Shown here in pieces: positions 7,493-15,024 of a stretch of DNA of 64,000 bases. The stretch is from Bhargavaea ginsengi (GTDB taxonomy: Bacteria; Bacillota; Bacilli; Bacillales_A; Planococcaceae): positions 1,022,747 to 1,086,746 of the forward strand of contig NZ_FNZF01000001.1 of NCBI RefSeq assembly GCF_900109165.1. Direction: 5' to 3'. Under the pieces are notes generated by a model, which did no database searches, had not been told where the DNA came from, and saw only the letters and a list, made by a program, of their open reading frames with translations. How positions within the stretch are numbered: position 1 is the first letter of the stretch; each line of letters opens with the position of its first letter. A program made the position numbers and the translations under genes.

Positions 7493-7573
7493 GGACAACC
7501 TGTCTGGAGGGTCGGCAATCTCGCCGCCCCCGTACTCGCGCTTGGGATCAGACCCGGGCTTTTTCTTTTTTAT
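7493..7573 (+). ncRNA. Candidate ~80-nt structured leader or small RNA ending at a terminator
   Basis: The predicted transcript from the 7478-7486 promoter can form three hairpins. They are GACA/TGTC, then CGGC/GCCG around AATCTC, then a terminal stem GCTTGGG/CCCGGGC with two G-U pairs. The last stem is followed by a T-rich tract at 7561-7571. A terminator between promoter and gene means either attenuation of the ykvS-like gene or an independent small RNA. C-rich unpaired stretches (CGCCCCCG) would suit base pairing to ribosome binding sites. I do not recognise a known riboswitch. Confidence 0.45.
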
Positions 7574-7599
7574 CGAGAATTTCAAAGGGGTGAATGAGG

Positions 7600-7824
7600 A
7601 TGGCTTTTCCTGCCAAGCAGAAGGAGCAGTCGCCGTTTGTCGCGGCACGTAAAGTGGGCGAGGTAATTTCTTTCGTCCGCAATGACCATGAGGTGATCGG
7701 GAAGATCGAAAAAATCCTCGAAAACTCGGTCATCGTGCAGATCACGAAAGATGACGCCGAAGCGATTGGTGTGCCGTCCGACCGCACCGTCGTGTCGCAC
7801 AAGAACTATCACGTCTTTGAGTAA
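7600..7824 (+). CDS. YkvS-like DUF2187 family protein
   Basis: A 74-residue basic protein with the DUF2187 (YkvS) domain: an SH3-like beta barrel with VGEVISFVRNDHEVIGKIEKI and SVIVQITKDDAE, ending in VVSHKNYHVFE. Function is unknown; such domains resemble nucleic-acid-binding KOW-type folds. Of two in-frame ATGs six bases apart (7594, 7600), the second has AGGGG at a good nine-base distance, while the first is only three bases from it. It is a single gene with a terminator-containing leader and its own downstream terminator. Confidence 0.8.
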   Translation: MAFPAKQKEQSPFVAARKVGEVISFVRNDHEVIGKIEKILENSVIVQITKDDAEAIGVPSDRTVVSHKNYHVFE

Positions 7825-7832
7825 GTTTACAG

Positions 7833-7880
7833 AAAAACAGCGCGCCGCTGCCCGTTATGGGCAGGCGGCGCGCTGTTTTT
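7833..7880. terminator. Bidirectional terminator between ykvS-like and yeiH-like genes
   Basis: Long inverted repeat ACAGCGCGCCGC/GCGGCGCGCTGT extended inward by TGCCC/GGGCA. A-rich and T-rich tracts on either side allow it to serve both convergent genes. Confidence 0.9.
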
Positions 7881-7883
7881 GTT

Positions 7884-8882
7884 TCAGCCGAACATAGCTA
7901 CATAGGCGTAGACAACCCCCGCCAGTACGACCGAACCGATCAGACAGGCGGCGAACGGCCTGAATCCGGCTTTCCGGAACGCCTGGAAGCTTACACCGAG
8001 GCCGATGCCCGCCATCGCCATAGCCAGCAGGAGATAGGCGAGGTCGACAATTCGCGCGGCGACGGCTTCCGGTACGATCCCTGTCGTATGGATCGCGCTG
8101 ACGGCGAGGAAGCCGACGATAAACCACGGAATGGGAAGCTCGCGGAACGTCAGACGTTTCCCCTGTTCTCCTTCCTTCCGCATCTTGCGGGCTGCATAAA
8201 TGCCGATACCAGCGGCGACAAAGACGAGAAGGACCACACGAGTCAGCTTGACGACGAGTGCATAGTCGAGCGCTTCTGCGCCCGCCGCGTCCCCGGCAGC
8301 GACGACGTTTGCAATCTCATGCAGCGAACCTCCGGCAAACAGGCCGTACTGCTTTTCCGTCAGGCCCATGACCGGGTGCAGGAGCGCATAGGCGAATGTG
8401 AACAGCGTCCCCACGATTGAAATGATCGCTACGCTCACCGCGGTTTCCTCCGGCTTGGACTTGACCTGAGAAGAAACCGCGCCGATCGCGGCCGCTCCGC
8501 AGATGCCTGTGCCGGCCGCGGTGAGGAACCCGATCGACGGGTCGGACTTCAGGAGCTTTGCCGCACCCCAGACCGCACCGATTCCGACAGCCACACTGAT
8601 TGCCGCAAGCCCGAAAGCGGTCCAGCCGGCCTCCGCAAGATCTCCGAGGTGCAGCCGCATCCCAAGCAGGATAATGCCCGCCCGGAGCAGCTTTTTCGAA
8701 GCGAATTTAAGTCCGGAACCCCATTCGTCCCTTACGGGGAGAAATGTATTCCACAGCATGCCGAGCAGGATCGCAAACACAAGCGGCCCGATCAGCGAAA
8801 TATAAGGGAGTCCGGCCGCCAGCTCCGCGATGACCGCAAGCAGGAGCGTCAGGCCGATTCCTGTCCAGAATCCTTTATTCAT
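7884..8882 (-). CDS. yeiH: YeiH-family putative sulfate/sulfite exporter (UPF0324)
   Basis: A 332-residue integral membrane protein with about ten helices, of the YeiH/PSE family. Recognisable are the GPLVFAILLGMLWN segment, RAGIILLGMRL, and the central GTGICGAAAIGAVSSQVKSK loop, followed by ETAVSVAIISIVGTL. The ATG at 8882 (MNKGFW) has AGGGG eight bases upstream and is preferred over the ATG at 8909. It is divergent from a LysR regulator; the same pairing (yeiE/yeiH) is well known elsewhere and linked to sulfite response. The family function is proposed, not proven. Confidence 0.85.
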   Translation of the reverse strand: MNKGFWTGIGLTLLLAVIAELAAGLPYISLIGPLVFAILLGMLWNTFLPVRDEWGSGLKFASKKLLRAGIILLGMRLHLGDLAEAGWTAFGLAAISVAVGIGAVWGAAKLLKSDPSIGFLTAAGTGICGAAAIGAVSSQVKSKPEETAVSVAIISIVGTLFTFAYALLHPVMGLTEKQYGLFAGGSLHEIANVVAAGDAAGAEALDYALVVKLTRVVLLVFVAAGIGIYAARKMRKEGEQGKRLTFRELPIPWFIVGFLAVSAIHTTGIVPEAVAARIVDLAYLLLAMAMAGIGLGVSFQAFRKAGFRPFAACLIGSVVLAGVVYAYVAMFG

Positions 8883-8930
8883 CAATGGTGCCCCTTTCCT
8901 TACGTCCATTATAGGCTTCAGGCGTCAATC

Positions 8931-8951
8931 ATTAAAATGAATCTTTATAAT
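8931..8951. promoter_or_regulatory. Candidate LysR-type operator between yeiH and the lysR gene
   Basis: The dyad ATTAAAA-N7-TTATAAT has one mismatch. It fits the T-N11-A rule of LysR-type regulators and includes TATAAT at 8946-8951, the probable -10 of the regulator gene. Binding there would allow autoregulation and control of yeiH. Confidence 0.45.
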
Positions 8952-8988
8952 AGAATCAATCAGAAAACGTAATGGAAGGAGTGGGGAT

Positions 8989-9870
8989 GTGCTTCTGGAA
9001 CAACTAAAGACCTTCACGGAAGTAGCTGAGCGCAAGAATTTCACGAAAGCCGGAGAGGCACTGAACCTTGCCCAGCCGACGGTAAGCCTGCACATCCGGC
9101 AGCTGGAAGAAGAATTCGGAACGCCGCTATTTATCCGGTCAAGAAAGCAGTTCAGCATCACGCCGGCCGGACGGCTGCTTTATGAGAAAGCCAGACAGCT
9201 GCTGGCGCTTGCGGAGGAAACGAAGGAAGACATGATGCGGCAAAGCGGCGAGCTCACCGGCACGCTGACCATCGCTGCCAGCTACACGATCGGCGAATAC
9301 GTGCTCCCCCGCCTGCTGGAAGATCTGCTCGCCGCGCATCCGAAGCTGGAAGTTATCATCTCCATCAGCAATACCGAGGAGGTCGAGGCCAAAGTGCGCG
9401 AGTTCCGGTGCGATGTCGGCTGCATCGAGGGTACCGTGCGGCTCGACGGGCTTACCGCCGTCCCGTTCATGGAAGACGAGCTGATCGTCGTCTGCGGCAC
9501 CGGCCATCCGCTTGCCCGCATGGCAGACGTCTCTCCCGAGGACCTTCAGCAGGCGCGCTGGATCACCCGCGAGGAAGGGTCCGGAACGAGGGAGCACACC
9601 GACCACCTTCTCCGCTCCCTCGGACATGTAAAGCCCGGGAGGATGATTATCGGATCGAACGGCGGCGTCATCCAGGCGGTCGTCGCAGGACTCGGCATCG
9701 CCGCCGTGTCCGTCCATGCCGCCAAGGACGGCATAGAGACCGGCCGGCTCGTGCAGCTGGATGCCCATCTGCCTCCCCAAAAGCGGACGTTCTCCATTCT
9801 GCATGCACCGGCGATGGCTGGCCACGCAGCGGTAGCCGCATTTCTGAAGGAGGTAGCCGGAAGGAAATAA
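8989..9870 (+). CDS. LysR-family transcriptional regulator (CysL/YeiE-like)
   Basis: A 293-residue LysR-type regulator. The winged helix-turn-helix is at residues 1-60 (LKTFTEVAERKNFTKAGEAL, then QPTVSLHIRQLEEEFGTPLF). It is followed by a linker helix and a two-lobed effector domain at 90-290. The start is GTG at 8989, with AAGGAG seven bases upstream. Divergence from yeiH suggests it senses a sulfur compound such as sulfite and controls that exporter. This follows from the family pairing and was not tested. CysL-type control of sulfite reductase elsewhere in the genome is also possible. Confidence 0.9.
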   Translation: MLLEQLKTFTEVAERKNFTKAGEALNLAQPTVSLHIRQLEEEFGTPLFIRSRKQFSITPAGRLLYEKARQLLALAEETKEDMMRQSGELTGTLTIAASYTIGEYVLPRLLEDLLAAHPKLEVIISISNTEEVEAKVREFRCDVGCIEGTVRLDGLTAVPFMEDELIVVCGTGHPLARMADVSPEDLQQARWITREEGSGTREHTDHLLRSLGHVKPGRMIIGSNGGVIQAVVAGLGIAAVSVHAAKDGIETGRLVQLDAHLPPQKRTFSILHAPAMAGHAAVAAFLKEVAGRK

Positions 9871-9913
9871 AGGGGTATCCGGCGAATCGGACAGATATCA
9901 AAGGAGGCCATCC

Positions 9914-10579
9914 ATGAACCGTTACCTGCTTCCCTCGCTGATCGCCGTATTCGGTATCGCCTATATCTTCTTTATCCCGCCGGAGCCTGTCGGTTTCAAG
10001 ATCCTGATGAAGCTGATCCCGATGGCGCTAATTATCCTGTTCGCCGTCATGCAGCATGACCGGATGCCGGCCGGATATAAGATAGTCGTCACCACCGGCC
10101 TGGCCGTCTGCATGGTCGCCGACGGCGTCATCTACTGGTTTATCGCCGGGCTCGTCACGTTCCTTATCGGCCATCTGTTTTACATCGCCGCGTTCCGGCG
10201 TGCTGCCGTGCGTCCGATGCCCAAGGCGGCGGGCAGCGCACTGGTCCTCTATGGCCTGGTCATGGCCGGCATCGTCGCGGGGCCGCTTCTTCTGGACGGA
10301 GACCTGCTCGGCCTGGCAGTCATCGCCTACATCGTAGTCATTTTGACGATGGGCTGGACCGCGGTCCGAACCGGGAACGCATACGCCATCGCAGGCGCCC
10401 TGCTGTTCATCTTCTCCGATTCGGTGCTCGCAATCGACCGCTTCACCATCCCGCTCGCCGGCCGTGATGCGCTCGTCATGGTGCCGTATTATGCCGCACA
10501 ATTCCTGATTGCCGCAAGCATCGCCCGGCGTCCTGCCAAGAAACTGGCCGCTCGGGATCATGAACGTGCGCTAGCCTAA
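9914..10579 (+). CDS. YhhN-family membrane protein (lysoplasmalogenase-like)
   Basis: A 221-residue protein with seven to eight membrane helices and the YhhN features: KLIPMALIILFAV near the start, CMVADGVIYWF, and FSDSVLAIDRF, each with conserved acidic residues in the membrane. Relatives include mammalian TMEM86 lysoplasmalogenases; in bacteria the substrate is unknown. AAAGGAGG lies six bases before the ATG. It follows the LysR gene by 43 bp and may be cotranscribed with it. Confidence 0.82.
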   Translation: MNRYLLPSLIAVFGIAYIFFIPPEPVGFKILMKLIPMALIILFAVMQHDRMPAGYKIVVTTGLAVCMVADGVIYWFIAGLVTFLIGHLFYIAAFRRAAVRPMPKAAGSALVLYGLVMAGIVAGPLLLDGDLLGLAVIAYIVVILTMGWTAVRTGNAYAIAGALLFIFSDSVLAIDRFTIPLAGRDALVMVPYYAAQFLIAASIARRPAKKLAARDHERALA

Positions 10580-10659
10580 TGTCATCCCGGAAGCCGAATG
10601 TGTAATCTCACCGGGGCATCATGATCTTTTCCCGCACGCTCCCTCTCCCAAGTAAGAAG

Positions 10660-10668
10660 TGCTAAAAT
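10660..10668 (+). promoter_or_regulatory. Extended -10 promoter of pepT
   Basis: TGCTAAAAT fits an extended -10 element and lies 42 bp before the pepT start. No convincing -35 is present. Confidence 0.5.
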
Positions 10669-10710
10669 GGTACTATTCGGAATTCATCCTACACCAAGGG
10701 GGAACGTGCA

Positions 10711-11937
10711 ATGAAAGAAAAGCTGATCGAGCGACTCGTGCGCTATGCGAAGATCGACACACAATCCAATGAGGCCAGCACCACGACACCTTCTACAGAA
10801 GGCCAGTGGGACCTGCTTCGCCTGCTCGAGAAAGAAATGTCGGAAATTGGCCTGACCGAGATTACGCTGGACGAAAACGGCTACCTGTTCGGTACGCTCC
10901 CGGCGAACACCGACAAGGACCTTCCGGTGATCGGATTCCTCGCCCATGTCGATACGGCGACGGACTACACGGGCAAGAACGTCAGCCCGCAGCGCCTCGA
11001 CAACTACGACGGATCCGACATCAAACTGAACGAAACTACCGTCATGGCCAAATCCGTGTTCCCGCAGCTGGAAAACTACAAGGGCCACACGCTCATCACA
11101 ACAGACGGCACGACGCTTCTCGGCGCCGACAACAAGGCCGGCATCGCAGAGATCATGACCGCGATGGAATACCTCGCGCAAAACCCGGACATCAAACACG
11201 GCAAGCTCCGCGTGGCCTTCTCGCCGGACGAGGAAATCGGACGCGGCCCGCACAAGTTCGACGTCGAAGCGTTCGGCGCGGACTACGCCTACACGATGGA
11301 CGGCGGCCCGCTCGGGGAGCTCCAGTACGAAAGCTTTAATGCGGCCGCAGCCAAAGTGACGTTCAATGGCACGAACATCCACCCGGGCTCCGCAAAGGAC
11401 AAGATGGTCAACTCGATCCTCATCGCCCATGAGTTCCAGGCAGCGATGCCGGCGGATGAGATTCCGCAGAAAACCGATGATTACGAAGGCTTCATCCACC
11501 TCATGTACGTGGACGGATCGGTCGAGAAGACCACGCTCTCCTACATCATCCGCGACCACAGCCGCGAAAAGTTTGAGTCGAAAAAGCAGCTGCTTGAAGA
11601 AACAGCCGCCAAGCTGAACAATCAGTGCGGCGATGGCACGGTCGAACTTGAGCTGAACGACCAGTACTACAACATGGCGGAAAAAATCGAGCCGGTCATG
11701 CATATTGTCGATATCGCATCCGACGCCTTCAAGAACCTCGGCATCGAACCGAACATCATCCCGGTCCGCGGCGGCACGGACGGCTCGCAGCTGTCCTATA
11801 TGGGCCTGCCGACGCCGAACATCTTCACAGGCGGCGAGAACTTCCATGGCAAGTATGAATTCATCTCCGCCGACAACATGGAAAAAGCGTCGAATGTCAT
11901 TATCGAGATGGTGAAGCTGTACGAAGAGCGCGCGTAA
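10711..11937 (+). CDS. pepT: Peptidase T (tripeptide aminopeptidase)
   Basis: A 408-residue cytoplasmic M20B dizinc aminopeptidase that removes N-terminal residues from tripeptides. Visible: [10 protein letters not shown] (first metal His and Asp), [14 protein letters not shown] (bridging Asp), [13 protein letters not shown] (catalytic Glu pair), [16 protein letters not shown], and the late metal ligand region [18 protein letters not shown]. Length is typical. The start has AAGGGGG upstream. It is a single gene between its own extended -10 promoter and the bidirectional terminator at 12070-12104. Confidence 0.96.
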   Translation: MKEKLIERLVRYAKIDTQSNEASTTTPSTEGQWDLLRLLEKEMSEIGLTEITLDENGYLFGTLPANTDKDLPVIGFLAHVDTATDYTGKNVSPQRLDNYDGSDIKLNETTVMAKSVFPQLENYKGHTLITTDGTTLLGADNKAGIAEIMTAMEYLAQNPDIKHGKLRVAFSPDEEIGRGPHKFDVEAFGADYAYTMDGGPLGELQYESFNAAAAKVTFNGTNIHPGSAKDKMVNSILIAHEFQAAMPADEIPQKTDDYEGFIHLMYVDGSVEKTTLSYIIRDHSREKFESKKQLLEETAAKLNNQCGDGTVELELNDQYYNMAEKIEPVMHIVDIASDAFKNLGIEPNIIPVRGGTDGSQLSYMGLPTPNIFTGGENFHGKYEFISADNMEKASNVIIEMVKLYEERA

Positions 11938-12069
11938 GGGGGGCGGAGATCACGCTTGGCATCCTCGCCTCGCGGAATCGCCGTCATCATCATTGGCATG
12001 TCGCTGCACAGTTTTCGGACCATGCTTGAGAAGCGAAAATCCATCGCCAAGCTTCATAGCACAAATGGC
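11938..12069. other. pepT 3' region without a supported gene
   Basis: An open frame from a TTG at 11956 is preceded by a purine-rich tract but reads through the terminator hairpin, and its product resembles nothing I know. I see no supported gene here. Confidence 0.5.
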
Positions 12070-12104
12070 AAAGGACCGCTCCGATCATTTCGGAGCGGTC
12101 CTTT
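12070..12104. terminator. Bidirectional terminator between pepT and the Nudix gene
   Basis: Perfect 15-bp inverted repeat AAAGGACCGCTCCGA/TCGGAGCGGTCCTTT with loop TCATT. It serves pepT on the plus strand and the Nudix operon on the minus strand. Confidence 0.9.
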
Positions 12105-12117
12105 GACGTTTGTGGAT

Positions 12118-12522
12118 TCACCTGGCTTGAGAGGTTGCTGCTTCCTCAAAAAGAGACAGCAGGAACGGCAGATCTTCCGGAAAGGAAAGTGCCAGGCCAT
12201 CAATCTCAGCAGCCGCTTTCCAGGCGATTTCATGAATCAGACCGTCCGGATCACAGATCTCCATGCAGCCTCCGGTCACCTCCACTTCGAAATACTGTAC
12301 CTCAACCGCCCCATCCGCCTTCACGAATAGCGGCCGGACAACCGCTCCCACGTACCCGGTTTCTTCTTTCAGCTCACGGAGGCAGCAAGATTCGAATGTT
12401 TCCCCTGATTCCTTCCCTCCGGATGGCACAGCCCACTTCTTCTCCTCTTCAGGTGTTCCCTGAAGCACCATCAGGAGCCGTCCTTCTTCATCCAAACAGA
12501 TCGCCGCCGCTCCCTGCCACAT
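12118..12522 (-). CDS. Nudix hydrolase
   Basis: A 134-residue single-domain Nudix protein. The box G35-x5-E41-x7-RE-L-x-EE-x-G56 is complete, so it should hydrolyse a nucleoside-diphosphate-linked substrate with Mg. Residues before it (WAVPSGG) match the usual strand leading into the box. The start codon overlaps the stop of the upstream metallopeptidase gene in TAATG (12520-12524), indicating translational coupling. Specific substrate is unknown. Confidence 0.9.
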   Translation of the reverse strand: MWQGAAAICLDEEGRLLMVLQGTPEEEKKWAVPSGGKESGETFESCCLRELKEETGYVGAVVRPLFVKADGAVEVQYFEVEVTGGCMEICDPDGLIHEIAWKAAAEIDGLALSFPEDLPFLLSLFEEAATSQAR

Positions 12523-13862
12523 TACTGCTCACCGCTCCTCTCCCACCATGTCTCGTCCTGAAAGTCTTCCTGCCATTTCCCGAAAAGCGCTTCCTTGATC
12601 TCCTGATTGAAAAAAAGATCGTCCCCGATCAGCATCCTGTAACCCTCACCCGGGTTATTGCCGGCGATCCATTCATAGGGTTCTGCCACCTGATTGATGA
12701 AATGAGAAGAGTTGACATCCTCCGGCAGGTTGCTCAGTGCTTCTTTAACCAGGCCAGACGCCTGTTCAGGGTGAAACAACAAAGTCAGCTCGGCCAGCAG
12801 CGCATAGTCGAAGAATCTCATATCATATGGTCGGGCTGTCCTTTTTTGCTCGAGGCTGTGCATCAGTTCCTGCCATTCCCTGGTATGCAATAAAAGGGTG
12901 TGCTGAAGATCTTCCGCCTCTTTGGATGCCCGGCTGCCTTCCGCACCCGGCCAGTCAGCCAGCACCTGTTCGGCCCCATCGAAGTCACCCTTGAACAGGT
13001 GATCATGGAAGCGCATAGTCATCTCGTACTTTTGTTCCTCGTCATTCTTGTAAGCGGCCATCAGCGAACCACTGAAATCAGCACTACTTTTGCCGGTCAG
13101 ATTTTCCAGTCGGGCATAAAATTGATCCTGTGAAGTAGAATTGAGAAGGCCCAAAACGGACTCTGTACCATACCGCTCGATCAGATGAGCTACCGCAAAA
13201 TAACTCTGTACATAAATATCGGTGTACTCAAGAGTGCCCAGAAAGTCCTGGTAGCTGCCGATTTCTCTTAAGTCATGTGAAATCTTCACATCACTTGCAT
13301 CGGCAGGCGGCACAGGATGCTGAACATACATCGCCAGGCCTTCCTCAAACCATTGCGGGATTGTCCCGGGTGGCGTACCTTTAAGGGCCTGATATTGGTG
13401 CGAGCGATAGTGGGTATATTCATGAAGCAGAGTAGATCTCCAGTCGGAAATGCCGGAGAGCAGCGTAGCCGTGGAAGTTTTCCAGTTATAGACACCGACT
13501 GACTGATCAGCCACTTCCCCTTGCAGTTGATTCGAGAAACGGACAGTCAGCCGTGCTTCCGGAGCTTCGCCCAATAGTTCGGAGACCACGGGCTCCATTT
13601 CATGCAATGCAGAGAGCACCTCATCAGCCAGCTGCCTCTCGCCATTACGATATAAAACCGTATACGACCCGGACTCCAGCACGCGGCTGGTCCGCTCAGG
13701 CCATTCGATTGATCCAATGGATGCCAAAACCAATATTGCAGCACCACCCAGTACTGTGAAAACAAACAGAGGCACCGATAACCATGCCTTCTTAACCTTA
13801 TAAAGAACAATTATCCCTGCCGCAATTAGAGCGAGACTGCTGATCACCGCCAGTGAAACCAT
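12522..13862 (-). CDS. Membrane-anchored metallopeptidase-like protein (MA clan, HEYTH)
   Basis: A 446-residue protein starting with two membrane helices (about residues 2-20 and 29-50), then a large domain probably outside the cell. It carries the gluzincin zinc motif HEYTH (His147, Glu148, His151) and, 20-odd residues later, WFEEGLAMYV (Glu173/174), which supplies the third zinc ligand in peptidase MA-like proteins. The C-terminal 200 residues are helical and lack known motifs. ATG at 13862 is preceded by GGAGG; the open frame runs further upstream to 13952 without a ribosome site. It is translationally coupled to a Nudix hydrolase gene. Substrate is unknown; peptidase activity is inferred from the motif. 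Confidence 0.75.
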   Translation of the reverse strand: MVSLAVISSLALIAAGIIVLYKVKKAWLSVPLFVFTVLGGAAILVLASIGSIEWPERTSRVLESGSYTVLYRNGERQLADEVLSALHEMEPVVSELLGEAPEARLTVRFSNQLQGEVADQSVGVYNWKTSTATLLSGISDWRSTLLHEYTHYRSHQYQALKGTPPGTIPQWFEEGLAMYVQHPVPPADASDVKISHDLREIGSYQDFLGTLEYTDIYVQSYFAVAHLIERYGTESVLGLLNSTSQDQFYARLENLTGKSSADFSGSLMAAYKNDEEQKYEMTMRFHDHLFKGDFDGAEQVLADWPGAEGSRASKEAEDLQHTLLLHTREWQELMHSLEQKRTARPYDMRFFDYALLAELTLLFHPEQASGLVKEALSNLPEDVNSSHFINQVAEPYEWIAGNNPGEGYRMLIGDDLFFNQEIKEALFGKWQEDFQDETWWERSGEQ

Positions 13863-13952
13863 AGAACCTCCAAAATTTACCTTTAACCTAATATTAGCAT
13901 CACCTGCTCTTTTTCGCGATAAGAAATCGAAAATTCCGCCTGTTGCGAACAC

Positions 13953-13992
13953 AAAAAACGCCCGCTCACTTATTTACTGTGGCGAACGTTTT
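13953..13992 (-). terminator. Terminator of the YusW-like lipoprotein gene
   Basis: On the minus strand AAACGTTCGCCAC pairs with GTGAGCGGGCGTTT (two G-U pairs and one bulge), followed by TTTTTT. It directly follows the lipoprotein stop at 13998. Confidence 0.7.
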
Positions 13993-13997
13993 CATGA

Positions 13998-14507
13998 TCA
14001 TTTTTCCACTTCAAATTCATGCTTGGTCCCGTCGATGAATCTCAGCTCCAAGGAAAAGTCGGTGAAGTCATCCGGAAGGCTGAATGTCGAGAGCACCTTC
14101 TGGATCTCTTCCTCCTGGTTGGAAGATGGCTTGAGCTCCAACTGTTCGACAAGCGGATAAAGATCATTGAAAGCTTCGATGCCTTGTTTTTTAATGCTGT
14201 TCATATCGTCTTCATAGCCGGCTACAACCGAGTCATCCGATTTCAGCTCAAGCTGGGCCTCGTACTCTTCATCATTGTCATATTCGACTTCCAGTTCAAA
14301 CTCCGTATAGTCCATTGCCTGCATCTTCTTCCTCATGTCGGCCTGGCCGCTGCCGTCCGAAGCCTGAGATTTAACAGGTGACTCACTGTCCGTGCCGGCT
14401 GCCGCCGCTTCTTCCTCCGTTACAGCTTCCTCCGGTCCTTCCGAGCCGCAAGCCGCCAGTGCCAGCGATCCCGCGATGACGATCGGGAATGCGAATTTCG
14501 CCTTCAT
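13998..14507 (-). CDS. YusW-like lipoprotein
   Basis: A 169-residue lipoprotein with the signal peptide MKAKFAFPIVIAGSLALAAC and lipobox LAAC (Cys20). A low-complexity Glu/Ala/Ser linker follows (residues 21-60). The C-terminal domain is of the YusW-like type (MDYTEFELEVEYDNDEEYEA and the end FSLELRFIDGTKHEFEVE). It should be anchored outside the cytoplasmic membrane. Function is unknown. A single gene with its own terminator; no linkage to the upstream toxin locus is apparent. Confidence 0.78.
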   Translation of the reverse strand: MKAKFAFPIVIAGSLALAACGSEGPEEAVTEEEAAAAGTDSESPVKSQASDGSGQADMRKKMQAMDYTEFELEVEYDNDEEYEAQLELKSDDSVVAGYEDDMNSIKKQGIEAFNDLYPLVEQLELKPSSNQEEEIQKVLSTFSLPDDFTDFSLELRFIDGTKHEFEVEK

Positions 14508-14681
14508 CCTGATCCCTCCTTCGGTCTCTTGCTGATGGCATTCCCTTTGGAAGGACCTGATACACTTAGGTTATTGGATGAAATAGTTAGTAACAGGAAA
14601 TCAATCGCACTGTTTCCGAGGGTAAATTGTCCCTACTGCAGAAAATCGGAACGTAAATAGAACACACGTTCGCACTTGTGG

Positions 14682-14687
14682 TATAAT
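14682..14687 (+). promoter_or_regulatory. Promoter of the holin-like toxin mRNA
   Basis: TGGTATAAT, an extended -10 hexamer, lies 46 bp before the toxin start. The -35 region is weak. It produces a transcript of about 255 nt up to the terminator at 14922-14946. Confidence 0.7.
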
Positions 14688-14732
14688 GGGTGAGCAGACT
14701 TGTCCGGACGGCATTCCCCGGGGGAGGGGGTG

Positions 14733-14846
14733 ATGCCTTTGACCGTCGCCGAAGCGGCAGGACTGATCATTCAGGTGGCCGGTGCCATCGTCGGCCTGCT
14801 GACGCTTGTCGTGACACTGATCGTCGCCATCAGCAAAAAAGAATAG
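14733..14846 (+). CDS. Putative holin-like toxin (type I toxin, Hol_Tox/TxpA-like), 37 aa
   Basis: A 37-codon gene too short for usual gene calling: MPLTVAEAAG, then one hydrophobic helix (LIIQVAGAIVGLLTLVVTLI), then VAISKKE and TAG. This N-terminal polar segment, single membrane span and basic tail is the pattern of the putative holin-like toxin family, relatives of TxpA/BsrG type I toxins that disturb the membrane. The ribosome site GGGGGAGGGGG is exceptionally purine rich and 1-9 bases before the ATG. The expected antitoxin RNA is present on the opposite strand, overlapping the 3' end. I am confident of the gene; toxicity is inferred from the family. Confidence 0.8.
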   Translation: MPLTVAEAAGLIIQVAGAIVGLLTLVVTLIVAISKKE

Positions 14847-14962
14847 CCGTCCCCCTCGGCAAAGGTCGGGACGGCCATATTGTATCCGCCTGACCCGTCC
14901 GGGCACAGGCTGCACAGGGGTCGGATGTTTGCGCATCCGGTCCTTTTCTAGTTCCTCTTTCT
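14834..14962 (-). ncRNA. Predicted antisense antitoxin RNA (RatA/SR4-like), ~130 nt
   Basis: A textbook sigma-A promoter faces the toxin gene on the minus strand: TTGAGC (14992-14997), 17-bp spacer, TATAAT (14969-14974). Transcription from about 14962 would run back over the toxin mRNA 3' region. It would end at the hairpin GCCGTCCC/GGGACGGC (14846-14853 and 14868-14875), whose minus-strand copy is followed by a T-rich tract ending at 14835. The RNA thus overlaps the last four toxin codons and the 3' untranslated region, as in txpA/ratA. Transcription is predicted, not shown. Confidence 0.7.
14922..14948 (+). terminator. Terminator of the toxin mRNA
   Basis: CGGATG/CATCCG stem with loop TTTGCG, followed by GGTCCTTTTC. 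It lies inside the region covered by the antisense RNA. Confidence 0.6.
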
Positions 14963-14968
14963 CATGCC

Positions 14969-14997
14969 ATTATACCTTATCGTGCCGGCCGGCTCAA
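14969..14997 (-). promoter_or_regulatory. Antitoxin RNA promoter
   Basis: TTGAGC, exactly 17 bp, TATAAT on the minus strand. This is one of the best sigma-A promoters in the window, yet no minus-strand protein gene follows it. Confidence 0.8.
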
Positions 14998-15024
14998 GAA
15001 AACCCCGGTTTATGATACGCGCGC

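Noticed and set aside
8908..8928. Sigma-A promoter TTGACG...TATAAT for yeiH on the minus strand
   Set aside because: The two hexamers are only 9 bp apart, too close for one promoter.
10684..11847. 387-codon minus-strand open frame opposite pepT
   Set aside because: Overlaps pepT fully, has no recognisable domain, no ribosome site.
11956..12330. Small open frame after pepT starting with TTG
   Set aside because: It reads through a perfect terminator hairpin and into the antisense of the Nudix gene; only the first ~40 codons could be real and nothing supports them.
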